Made by a program: the position numbers and the translations under genes
Shown: positions 9,124 to 20,199 of the stretch, piece after piece
How positions within the stretch are numbered: the stretch's first letter is position 1
Layout: each line of letters starts with the position of its first letter
Assembly (NCBI GenBank): GCA_031772625.1
Contig: CM062805.1
Location: forward strand, 516,130,102-516,194,101
Direction of reading: 5' to 3'
Source of the DNA: Pinus tabuliformis
Lineage: Eukaryota; Streptophyta; Pinopsida; Pinales; Pinaceae
DNA: 64,000 bases
The notes under the pieces: model-generated
What the model was told of the DNA's origin: nothing
The model's input: only the letters and a program-made list of their open reading frames with translations
The model's database searches: none

Positions 9124-11489
9124 ACTTGCCAAACTTGTTGGCGAAAAAATATCGCAGAGATCAAGGTTCTGCTTCAGAAGCAAAGGAAGGTATCCACTGT
9201 AGTCTAACTTTGCACTAGCATTTTCGATCCTTGACAAGGGAAGAAAGTCTACCATAATTGCTTCCAGGATTTAGGTGTAATGTTTTGGGTTTAAAGGGCG
9301 AGTGGATATATTTTACTAGTTAAATATATATCAAAAACCATTAACCATTATAGAGCGATTCAAGAATCATTACACAAGAAACAAATAAAATCACACCACA
9401 CACAAGCTCTAGACAAGAATTTGATTTTTTTAAAAATATGCACATAATCACACATAAACACATACATTACATAGTACATCTCCCTAAAAATAGTATCCAT
9501 TCTATCATTATCAGTTCAATGGATATCAAAACAATGGATATACGGTATTACAACTAGATCTTTCATAGATCATCTACCAAAACCCCAATTACATAGACGA
9601 GATATAACATCATAACTAATCGCTCCTTTGCAGCTTGCCCTACAACTTCTTATATATCTTTGGCTTGTTTGATGCTATCAAGAAATCCGCCCGCTTGATT
9701 CCATCCAACTTAACTCCCGTAGCTTGATACAATCAATCTTAGCTATTCTTTGACCAAATCAATTCTGTTTCACGCTCGCTTGATTTTGTCAATCTTTCTT
9801 TTTCACATTCTTGACGATTTCCAAGACAATTGCTTACTCTTTTTCTGCTTGCTACTTTCTTCTTTCTGCTGTTGAATTCTCATCACTTTAACCACTCTTT
9901 GTCCAAATCTCCCTTTCTCTTTTCTGTAGCCACTTTTTGATCAAAATTGTCCAAAAAATGAAGGACCCAAAAGCACTGACTTGATGAGAAAACAGGCAAC
10001 ATTGTGTGCTCGAGTGAGGATATGCCAAATTCATATGGGTTTTCTTAAGCTAACATCTTACCATGTGTGTGCCCATGCTAAGAACTTGGATATGTTATCC
10101 ATCATGCACCCATGTCACTGAGTTGATCCATGTGATTGTGTCTCTCGTTTTGTGTGTGCCCACCTTGTATAATCGACTCGCAATCTCAACTAATTTCGTG
10201 TACCCACACAGCGTTCCTAACATGAAATGATATGATATTATACGGTCCAGAACCCATGCCCAATTGATTGTGCAATGGACATGTTGTAGTGGTCATGCAT
10301 GCCATTCTCTAAATTTAATTAAGCGATATTTGGAACCATGAACTTTCTTGTGCACTCATTCAAACACATCCATCATGTACACCGTCCATCACTCTATGTC
10401 TGATATAAGTGTGGATTTCCTTGCACCATGCAATTTACTCCCTAATGGATGTTGCAACAAGCCCAACTTCAAATTGTTGAAGACTTGAGCGAGGCTGTGC
10501 ACACCCATTAAGATGCATGTCTTACATCCTCTTCCACTCCAAGCCATTGCAATCCTTGGTAACTCCCCAGTCAGTAAAATTGAACCAACAAGTCACCAAT
10601 CAAAATATCATGTCTCAATGGCTAAAGTTTCGCCTCATGATATATTTTCATTCGTATGCTCTGAACTACCCCTACATGCCTCCATGTTTTGAATCCCCCT
10701 ATGCCTCTAGTTGTTTAGGTAAATAGTGCCACCATCATGCTATAGCTCATAAGAAATCACTTCCTCATGCAAGTGCACTCATTTTAAACTTTAGTGGCTT
10801 ATTCATGCAACTCCTAATCACCAAAATATCAACTCATCAAGTTACCTTGAGGCACCCAAAAATGAGTTTCCATCCCCTCATGTGATAACGAGTCTTGTTG
10901 CTATGAATCAATGTGAAGGTAAATTAGGGCATCCACCTCAACTACCACCTCCATCTCCATCTTAAGTCTATCTCATTATAATTGGTAATTCTCCTTCATA
11001 CTTATGTATCACATACATCAATAAAGCTGCATTGGATCTAATTTTACATTCTTCCTCCTCTAAAGGTCCCTCTAGCTCTAGATTATATGGCCATTTGCTG
11101 CCTCCAAGTATCTTTGGGATTGGTCTAATCTCTTCCATGGCATGTCTATACTAAGGTCTTGATGTCTCCTGGTCATACTCTTGGATCATGGGTGGATAAT
11201 CCAAATAGTCTGTGAAACTGGGAATCCTCTATTAAGGTGCTTGGGCCTTTATGTTAAGGCTGCACTAAGAATTCATTATTAGTTTATTTATTGTATTATA
11301 AGGTGAGCGAGAACCTTTAATTACATCCTTTGTCTCATAGTCTTAGGATTATCAAATCATGTATTATAGATTGCATTGATGGTTAAATTAGGTTTCTCCC
11401 GTGCAATGGACTATAATTATTGGCTTCTTATCATTTTCAAGGTGTACGGTTTATAATATATGGTATCAAAGAATATGAACTTATGGTTT
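9124..11489. other. Non-coding host DNA, no gene recognised
   Basis: AT-rich sequence with only short ORFs (69 codons at most on plus, 10517-10726). I found no LTR termini, primer site, splice-linked coding blocks or structural RNA. Confidence 0.55.
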
Positions 11490-11797
11490 TACTACATCAA
11501 ACAAGTCATCTTGGAATTTTCCTTATAACATCTTTTGGGTTGTTTCAAACAATGAAATTTTAAGAATATTGAGAAGATATCTAGGGGAAGATACAACCAA
11601 AATTTTAGATTTAGGTTTGCTATACTTTAGATACATACCATCTAGAAGTTAAGGTTTGTGAATGGTCATAAAATCAACCTCAAATGAGTAATTTTGAATT
11701 TTTTCTATAAACGTTTTTATAGGATGACTCAAATCATGAAATTTTGAGCATATGGAAAAGATATCTTAGGGAATATCTAGCCAAAATTTCAGATTTA
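11490..11797. repeat. Imperfect host tandem repeat (about 165-bp unit) at the O insertion site
   Basis: Two diverged units. One contains GAAATTTTAAGAATATTGAG near 11550 and the next GAAATTTTGAGCATATGGAA near 11728. Both run on into a CCAAAATTTNAGATTTAGGTT segment. After element O, from 58277, the sequence resumes with the phase expected for the next unit (CTATACTTT, then GTGAATGGTCCTAAAATCAA), confirming that O interrupted this repeat. Confidence 0.7.
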
Positions 11798-11802
11798 GGT
11801 TC
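11798..11802. repeat. Target site duplication of element O, left copy
   Basis: GGTTC, matching 58272-58276 next to the other end of O. Confidence 0.85.
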
Positions 11803-14643
11803 TATTGATGGTGTTGGATCCTGCCAACATATAGAGGATCTCCTCGATATGCACTCCCAACTGAACCTCACATCAATTGGTATAGCAGTCCTGTCTGGAA
11901 TTATGGCTTGACTGCCATTAACTTAAAGAACTGCCTTGGCTTGAGAAATTAGCATGAGAGAGTAGTGTGCATGTACTTCTGAATGAGTAAGAGAGTATGC
12001 CTTTTGAAATGTTCAATTGTAAATGTATCAAGGTTCTTTTGTTGCAGGGAACAAAAGTGAATCTAAAAGAAGAGTAATAGTACTAATCCGGTAAAGGCTC
12101 ATAAACATAATATGGAAGAATCATTAATGATCAAGCAAAATAGTTCACATAGATGTCACGATCATTATAACAATCATGACACGTTTCCACCAAGTTGAGC
12201 ACCAAAGCCACTGAAATAGTTCAATTTATATAGTCCATATGTAAGCCAACATAAATCGCAAACATTTGAATAATATTCTCAAAACATCCATGATCTATGC
12301 ATGAAAATGTGCTAGAAAAATGGCTTCAAGTATTAAGCAAAATTTCCAAGATACATCAATACAATGAACACCACTAACTCTAATAGTGGAGCGTTAAATC
12401 GACTATTTGTTCTCCAAAAGAACTATTTCTCTCTTTAATGCCTTGCGTAAAAATCCAAGGTGAAAAGTATTTTTCTTGAGTAATGTGGCTTGTTTTAAAA
12501 CTATAGGCATGACCTTTCATATCCTTATGGCTCTTGAGTTTCTCATAAGAATTTTCAACTTCTTATGACCTATGGAATTCTATACAACTCTTGGATTTCT
12601 AAATGGCTCTTGAAATTCTTCATGACTTTTGGAATTACATGTATCTTTTGGACTTCTTCATATGGCTCTTTTGTTTGTACATGACTCTTGTAATTCTACA
12701 TTTTGTGTTTACAATAGCTACATAGTTACATCATCATTTCCATATCATCATGGGGTAGCAACATGAAAAGTCACTAACATTGATGACTTCGACTCATAGT
12801 GACTGATGACATGGAATTTCTTGAGAGGTGACAATGATGCCACTTGTATCTTTGATCTTGCATGTAACTTTCATGTTATTGTTTCCTTTACCCTCCAAAG
12901 GGTGTCAAATCACATGAAGTCTTTATGAGCTACTTTGATCATCAAGATTCCAATGTGCTTCAGCTTGTTTCATTATGTGTTCTTTGATCCTAGATACTTC
13001 CTTAAACTGCTCCCTTTGACAGATCTCCTCATGCGTCCTTGCCATGCTATTCTAGAATACTTGCAACTAATATCACTCATGGAAAGCAAACATTAGCTTG
13101 AAAACCTCCTATTCTAACATGTTGTATGTAAATTTTCTAACCATGGTTCACCAATGTGCTCAGGAATAGAGAAGAAAGCTTTTTGGGCACACTGTCAATG
13201 GACAAAAGATGAGTGCTCGAGGCTTGAGGATGCATTTTGTGCTCAACTAATAAGAATAGGCTTGAGGGAGGGCACATGGCGTAGAATGAAGGATGAAGGG
13301 GGATCAATGATGATTGTTGCTACGCCATGTGCTCAACTTGAAAATCTAAGTCATATGGAGGGTGTAGCGCAAAGTGTGAAGGCTGAAGAAAGATCAATGT
13401 TCAAAGTTGATGTGCCATATGCTCAGTTGAGGGCTTGGTAAGGGTGAAAATAACATCCCAAAGAGGGAAGGAAGGATTTAATGTTTCCTTATGATGCGCC
13501 ATGTTCTTGGGAAGAAAGATGTTTTCTTTAGGGCACAATTCATAATGGAAAGGAGCAAATGTTGTTTAGAGTGCATATTAACTTTTGGGAGGGGGAAGGA
13601 TGCAGTACAAACAAGGAAGGGGTCCTATCTCAACCTTAAGAGTGCACTATGTTCTAACTTAGTAACGGGAGAACCCACAGTAAAAACCATTTTTTGTCAA
13701 CGTTTCAAATCCCAACAGGGATCCATCATCAGGACTTCTTGAATTATGATAGAATAAGAGCTTGAATGATGGTTTTAAATAGTTTTTAATAGTTTGAAGT
13801 GAGAAGATTTAATGGATGTCGGCTTGTTTTAATCATTTTTATTTGTTATTATCCTTATTTTTTAAATAATTTTTAAATATTAGTATTACTATTCAATATA
13901 TATTAATAATAATATGTGAATATATAAATATTTAAATTATTATTACTAAATCTTCTTACTAAACAAGTCGACATCCATTTAAATCTTCTTACTTCAAACT
14001 ATTAAAAACTGTTTAAAACCCTCATTCAAGCTCTTCTTCTATCATCATTCAAGAAGTCCTGATGATGGATCCCTGTTGGGATTTGAAATGTTGACGAAGA
14101 ATGGTTTTTACTGTGGGTTCTCCGGTTACTAAGTTAGAAGATATAAACCACCGATGTCTTAAATCGAGTGCAATATGTGTCCTCTTAGCCTTAGTGGGTC
14201 AAAAACAATTTTTTTTATTTTTATTTTATTTTTTTATTTATTTTTATGTATGAATGGTAAGGCAATGAGAAAAAACAATGATTTATGCGTAAAATCAAGT
14301 GTGACACATACCAACTCACCAGTAAAACTTAGACAAGATCAAATACTAAGAAATACACATTGAAATTCCAGTTTACAAATACTCTCCAAGTACAATAGAC
14401 AAAGTTTGTGCAACTACGACCAAAAGTGTTGTTTTATGACTAACCAATTTGTTATAACCATGAAGCACACTATAGATGTTCTAAAAAATGTGAGGAAACT
14501 TAGGAATGAATAAGAACACATGACACATGTAAAATGACATGGAGCAACACTTGATGACCTAAGTGACACTTGATACGACAATTAGGTGGGCTCCAAAAAA
14601 TGAATGTAGTGAAATTTTGGAGGGTGTTGTGGCAACGACAACA
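11803..14643 (-). repeat. 3' LTR of element O
   Basis: Collinear with the 5' LTR at 55994-58271. It shares, for example, the TGTTGGATCC segment at its left end, the run of short Cys/His-poor ORFs in the middle, and GGAGGGTGTTGTGGC at its right end. The outer dinucleotide has decayed from TG to TA (11803). It is 2841 bp including the 514-bp foldback insertion, so about 2.3 kb originally. Confidence 0.85.
13652..14165. mobile_element. Foldback / MITE-like element with arms of about 180 bp
   Basis: A long inverted repeat: TTCTAACTTAGTAACGGGAG at the left is mirrored by CTCCGGTTACTAAGTTAGAA ending at 14139. The arms continue through the AACAGGGATCCATCATCAGG segment and diverge around 13835 and 13965, leaving an AT-rich loop. 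No transposase is present. The other copies of this LTR (16815 and 57826 regions) lack it. The flanks GAGTGCACTATG (13640-13651) and GAGTGCAATATG (14166-14177) look like a target duplication of about 10-12 bp, which would suit a Mutator-like origin. About 26 bp at the right end (14140-14165) has no partner in the left arm. Confidence 0.75.
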
Positions 14644-15347
14644 CTTGGCGACATACTATGCGAACTTCAGCTTCTTTGCTTAGGAGAAACTTTCATTTAT
14701 AGGGTTAGACCTTTAGGAAGTATTGATTCACCAATTAGATTGACTTGACTTCCCCTCTTAGCTTGGTTATATGTATAACACCCGACATTCCTTTCCTTGG
14801 TTCAAAACACAAAAGACTATGCCATATCCCATTTTTTTCAGTCTAGGAAAGGGTAACATAAAAAGCCAAGTTTAAGATATTTAGATAATGATTTTTATGT
14901 CTGGTGTTTCTCTATTGCCAACAATCCTAGAAAATACCCTGATAGAATCACTACAGGAGAACAAGCATTGCTTCATTTCCAGCAAGCCTTAACAATACCC
15001 CGATGAAGTCACTTGCTTCACCTCTCCGCGCATGAAGCCTTTCTCTTATTTCATCCTTCATTTATTTATTTAGTAGAAATGTGCTTCAACACTTATTATT
15101 TTATGGGGTGGAAGATGGATCCTAAATTATTGAGAGTAGGAGAGCTTTCCCCTTCAAAGAAGTATTTATATAACCTATGATATAGTTTTACTCACTATTG
15201 ATTTTCTCCTTATCCTTTCTTTACTCGATCGGATAAGAATGTAAAACGCCAAGTAGATTCAATACCAAGTTGAGGAGTTGTGATACTAGGATAGATGCAG
15301 GTTTCATGGGTTCACTCAAGGTTCTCTTCTTGAATGTATCGTATTTT
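14644..15347 (-). repeat. O 3' internal segment 'X', copy 1
   Basis: Non-coding sequence upstream (on minus) of the 3' LTR. It is repeated at 17268-17937 with the same order of landmarks: a CCCCTCTT purine tract on minus near 14750 and 17375, the AACACCC(G/T)ACATTCCTTTCC segment, GAAGCCTTTCTCTT, and the CAATACCAAGTTGAGGAGTT segment. The purine tract lies about 100 bp from the LTR rather than next to it, so the polypurine tract is uncertain. Confidence 0.7.
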
Positions 15348-17267
15348 CCATCAAGCAAAATAGTTTCCATAGATGTCATGCTAACTATAAAAATAACAAC
15401 ACATTTACAACAAGTTAAGCACCCAACCGCAAACATTTGAAGAATAGTCTCAAAACATCCACGATCTATGCATGAAAATGTGTTGGCCAAATGGCTTCAA
15501 GTATTAAGCAAAAGTTTCAAGATACATGAGTACAATGAACACTACTAGCTCCAATAGTGGAGCATTAGAGACACTACTTACTCTCTAAAATAACTATCTC
15601 TATCTATCTAATGCATTGTGGGAGAAGCCAAGGTGAAAATTCTTTTTCTTGATTAGGCTTCTTTTATAACTATAGGCATGACCTTTCATATCCTCATGTC
15701 TCTTGAGTTTCTCATATCAAATTTCAACTTCTTATGAACTTTGTACTTCTATACAGCTCTTGGACTTCTAAATGACTCCTAAATTTCTTAATGACTTTTA
15801 AAATTACATGTACCTTTTGGACTTCTTCATATGGATCTTTTGTCCCTACGTGACTATTGGACTTCTACATTTTGTCTTTACAATAATTACATAGTTACAT
15901 CATCATTTCCATATCATCATGGGGTAGCAACATGACAAGTCGCTAACATTGATGACTTGGACACATAGTGACTGTGGACATGGAATTTCTTGAGAGGTGA
16001 CAATGTTTCCACTTGCATCTTCAATGTCGCATGTAACTTTCGTCTTGGTGTTTCCTTTACCCTCCAAAGGGTGTCAGATCACATAAAGTCTTTATTAGCT
16101 AATTTCATCATCAAGATTCCAATGTTCTTCATCTTGTTTCATTATGTGTTCTTCGATTTCATATACTTCCTCAAGTTTCTCTCTTTGACATATCTCCTCA
16201 TGCATCCTTGCCATGCTTTTTTGGAACACTTGAAACTATGATCACTCATGGCAAGAAAACATTAGCCTAAAAACCTCCTCATCTAACATTCTTTATTTAA
16301 ATTTTCTGTTCATGGTTCATTAGTTCGTTCAGGAAGAGAGGAGAAAGATTTTTGGGCACATGGCGCATTGTTAAGGGACAAGGGCTGAGTGCTTGAGGAT
16401 TGAAGATGCATTGTGTGCTCAAATGAGAAGAACATTATTGAGGGAGGGCGCAAGGCATAGGCTAAAGGATGAAGGGGTTCAACGATGCTTGTTGCTACAC
16501 CATGCAATCAAATTAAAAGTCTAAGTCACAAGGACAACACAGGACGCAGTGTGAAGGTTGATGGAGGATCAATTTTCATTTTTGATAGGCCATGCGCTCA
16601 ACTAAGGGCTTGGCGAGGGTGTAGAGTGCATCCCAAAGAAGGAAGGAAGGCTTGACAATTGCCTGATGATGCACCATGTTCTTGGGAAGAAAGAGGCTTG
16701 CTATAGGACATAGTTCGAAAAGGGAAGGAGAGGATGTTGCTTTGGAGTGCACTATGAACTTTTGGGAGGGTGCAGGGCATAGTTCGAACAAGGAAGGGGT
16801 CTTGAACCAGCCTTAAGAGTGCGCTATGTGCCCTCTTAGCCTTGGTGGGACAAAAACAAAATTTTGTCTAAGTTTGAAGAATAAGACAAGGGGAAAACAC
16901 AATGAGTTATATGTAAAATCAAGTGCGACACATACCAAATCATCAATAAAACTCAGACAAGATCAAATAATGAGAAATACATTTCAAAGCACTAGTTTCA
17001 AAACACTCTCCAACTACAATAGATAAAGTGTTTGCAACTATGACCAACAATGTCGTTTTATGACTAACCAATTTGTTATAACCATAAAGTACACCATATA
17101 TCTTATAAACAATGAGATGACACTTAGGAATGAAAAATAACACTTGAAAAATGTAAAATGTCATGGAGTGACACTTGACGATAAAAGAAACACTTGATAC
17201 AAAAATTAGGTAGGCTCCAAAATTTGAATGTCGTGAAATTTTGGAGGGTGTTGTGGTGATAATAACA
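15348..17267 (-). repeat. Partial extra LTR of element O (tandem duplicate)
   Basis: Matches the O LTR from the position equivalent to 12137 up to the LTR end (GGAGGGTGTTGTGG at 17244). It lacks about 330 bp at the other end, where it joins directly to segment X. Together with X copy 2 it forms a direct tandem duplication of about 2.6 kb of O's 3' end. It lacks the foldback, so the foldback inserted after the duplication or only in the other copy. Confidence 0.75.
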
Positions 17268-17937
17268 CTTGGCTACACACTGGGTGAACTTCAACTTCTT
17301 TTCCTAGGAACAAATTTCAATTAGAGGGTTAGCCCTTCAGGAATTATTTATTCACCAATTAGATTGCCTTGAATTCCCCTCTTGCCCCGATTATATGTAT
17401 AACACCCTACATTCCTTTCCTTAGTTCAACACACTAAAGACTATGTCGTATCTTAATTGTTTCAATCTAGGAAATGGTAACATAAAATGATGAGTTTAAG
17501 ATATTGAGAGTATGAGTTTCATCTCTGGTGTTGATCCGTTGCTATCAGGTCTGGATAGTAACCCAACAGAGTCACTACAAGAGCACAAGCGTTGCTTCAT
17601 TTTCAAGAAGCTTGAACTCTACCCCGACGAAGTCACTTGCTTCACTTCTCTGTGCATGAAGCCTTTCTCTTCTTTCACCCTTCATTATTTATTTAGTAGA
17701 ATTGTGCTTCGACACTATTTAGAGAAGGAGAGGTTTCCCCTTCAAAGAAGTATTTATATAACCTCTAATATAGTTTTTCTAACTATATATTTTACCCTTA
17801 TCCTTTCTCTACTCGTTCAGATAAGCATGTAAAACACCAAGTATATTCAATACCAAGTTGAGGAGTTGGGATACTAGGATAAATGTGAGTTTCATGGGTT
17901 CAATCAAGGTTCTCTTCTTTAATGTATCATATTTCCT
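17268..17937 (-). repeat. O 3' internal segment 'X', copy 2
   Basis: Second copy of 14644-15347, lying next to the integrase side of element O. Non-coding; the plus frame at 17512-17832 is not gene-like. Confidence 0.7.
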
Positions 17938-18198
17938 GTCCTGACTTGACTCGACCCAAGGCATATTCCCAAACATTGAAGAAGAATTGCCAGACAGCCA
18001 AGTGTTGTGGTTGTCACATTCCCCATTTATTTCATCGCATAGCCCTTTTAATCCATACACTCTTTCACATTAGGTATTATTTATATACAACGACCAAAAC
18101 ACAGAAAATGAGACAGAACATGAATTGACACGGCAAACATAAGAAAGAGGATATGATAAGAAAGAAAATTGTACAAGTAATGCAACTTAGACCTGCTA
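17938..18198 (-). other. O sequence between integrase stop and segment X
   Basis: No coding pattern. It is the remaining 3' untranslated part of element O. Confidence 0.5.
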
Positions 18199-19264
18199 CT
18201 AAAAATAGTGTTTCAAATATAAGTCATTAATGGGAAAAGGGTTAGTCCTCCCATCTAATGATTTCAGCTTGAAAGCATTGTGATCGAGTTTCTCTTAGAT
18301 GGTGTAAGGGCCTATCCACAGGGATTGAAACTTTGTGTATTTTCCTTTCTCTTCATGGGCTTTATCCGACATCAATATTAAGTATCCCACATCAAAACTC
18401 TTAGTCCCTCTAGAATTCTTGTTGAACCAACACTTGATATAGTTTTGATGTATGACAAATATTTCTTTGGCTTTGAGCCTTCTTTTCCTTGAGTTTAAGA
18501 AAGGTATCTATCCTGGTTTGAACCAGAAGGCATGGTTTGCCTTGGGACTCTTGGGAGAGCTGCAAGGCTGGGAGATACATGTTAGGTGGAAAGATAGATT
18601 CCTTACCATATACAAGGAAGTATGATGAAGTTTTAAGAGAGGGTTTAGGATTTACATGATCAAACCATAATGCGTTCACCAAAGCATTGTGCTAATTCCT
18701 TTGTTATGATAAAACAATTTTCTTAACTATGCAAATATGATTATTATTGGTTGATTTAGCTTAATTATTTCCCTGTAGATAATAATTTGATGCATGCTTT
18801 AATACAATACCATATTCGAATGCAAACTCATAAAGTTTCAAAGAGGAAAAATACATTTCATTATCAAAGAGAATAGACGTTGTAACACCATACCTGGTTA
18901 TGATATTTTTCTTTAGAAATTGGATGACTTCCTTGTCATTGACTTGTGTTAAAGGAATTACTTCAATCCACCAAGTAAAATAATTTGTTTCTATTAGAAT
19001 GTATTGGTGTTGCTTTGATAAGTTGGAAAGATTTCTGCAATAACATCTAGTACCCATTGTTGGAATGGTTCCTCAACTGATACTGGTAGTAATGGGTGAC
19101 TAACTTTTGATCTTGACGTACACATCTCTGACAAGTTGGGCACTTTTAGGCATAAGCATGAGCATCGTTGAATAAGGTGGGCTACTAGTGACCAACCCTC
19201 ATTACTTTCTTTGCAGTTGTATCGCCCACAAATTGTCCACCTGTGAGTTCGTCGTGAAAATATC
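18199..19264 (-). pseudogene. Element O integrase, core and C-terminal part
   Basis: The minus strand encodes, in broken frames, a gypsy integrase that would insert the element's cDNA. Recognisable pieces are HDELTGG and a CPTCQRC zinc-binding half (about 19150-19255), EPFQQWVLD, ETNYFTWWIEVIPLTQVND, the FDNEMYFSS region (second catalytic Asp retained), NALWFDHVNPKPSLKTS, and a C-terminal GPYTI...NDLYLKHYF ending in TAG at 18199-18201. Frameshifts and at least three stops interrupt it. Chromovirus G separates it from its N-terminal part at 24567-24793; the broken frame runs on across the removed insertion. Confidence 0.85.
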
Positions 19265-19494
19265 TTACTGTGCCCCATAGAATCCCTCTATTGTTATTTT
19301 TGTGGCTTTATATTATTATTGTTAGGTCGGCTGGATTATATTGTGACTCCTTAGACTCCTATATATAGAAAGGAGGTTTTGTCATTTGAATCATCCAAGA
19401 ATTGTTCATTTATGTAATGTAAAGGAGGTTGTTCCCTCGAAGAGGCTGAATTCTAAGGCGTTGATCTATCTTTTCTTGAGCTGGTTTCATAACA
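19265..19494 (+). repeat. 5' LTR of G, truncated
   Basis: Matches 24327-24566 of the 3' LTR and ends in CATAACA. The first 94 bp (TGTTGGGTCC onward) are deleted. The breakpoint shows 2-3 bp of shared TTA between flank and LTR. Confidence 0.92.
19359..19367 (+). promoter_or_regulatory. TATA box of the G-family LTR
   Basis: CTATATATA, conserved in all three LTR copies (also 24421-24429 and 63682-63690). It lies about 130 bp before the LTR end, a usual place for the element's own pol II promoter. Confidence 0.6.
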
Positions 19495-19496
19495 TT

Positions 19497-19508
19497 TGGT
19501 ATCAGAGC
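19497..19508 (+). other. Primer binding site of G (initiator tRNA-Met)
   Basis: TGGTATCAGAGC, two bases after the LTR. It is the standard complement of the plant initiator tRNA-Met 3' end used to prime minus-strand cDNA. Confidence 0.9.
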
Positions 19509-20199
19509 TTTGGATTCTAGGGTTTCGCTGCTCCAAACGGGTCATCGTGGCATTTTCGCTATAACTTTTTTTTTTTTTTTTTTGTGACGTTTCAGAAGTC
19601 ACAAAAAAACCCATTTGAGAAGAAATCGCGCTGAACCTTGGGTCCTAATTTTAGAGCTTTTCGCGCGATATTTGTGGACATATGATCTGAGGAAGTTGGT
19701 CTTTTTGCAGACTCCTGAATTACATTCAAAATAGGTGACCCGGGGAAAATTGTCATAACTTTCTCTCTGGGGATCAGATTGAAATTTCGTAAGGAGGTAC
19801 AGAAAGAGGATGGACTGTAGTTTCTTGTATGCATGTTTTAGATCCAAAGGTCGAAACAGCGACTCGTGGCACATCATACAAGTTCGCTCTACTGAACTAG
19901 TCTATAAGAAAGTCACTGTGGGAGATTTCACATAACTCTTCCTTGGAGAATCCAATTTCGGTCAGACTTGTGGCATTGGAAAGAGGACACAGAGGGCTAC
20001 TACAGCTCACAAATTCATAACTAGATGATTGGAAAGTACAGAGATACATCAGAGGCAATATCGAGCTCCTACAAAGTGAAAAAATGTGTGTAGATTTTCT
20101 TAAATTTTTGCTTAAGCTTGGTTTGAAAATTTATTTTGAAGGAATTCAAAGGGCATAACAGAGCATTATTATCGGTAACTGATGCCATGAGGAAAGAAA
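19509..20199 (+). other. 5' untranslated leader of G
   Basis: Region of 690 bp between primer site and gag. It includes a T-rich run at 19567-19582 and no long ORF on plus. The same leader begins after the LTR at 63827. Confidence 0.7.

Noticed and set aside
8621-9202. 193-codon plus-strand ORF
   Set aside because: It is antisense to LINE ORF1 in a GC-rich stretch with low stop density; the composition is Arg/Gly-rich with no domain.
13652-14165. rRNA or structural RNA hairpin gene
   Set aside because: The long hairpin is a near-perfect inverted repeat with flanking duplication and is missing in the other LTR copies, so it is an insertion.
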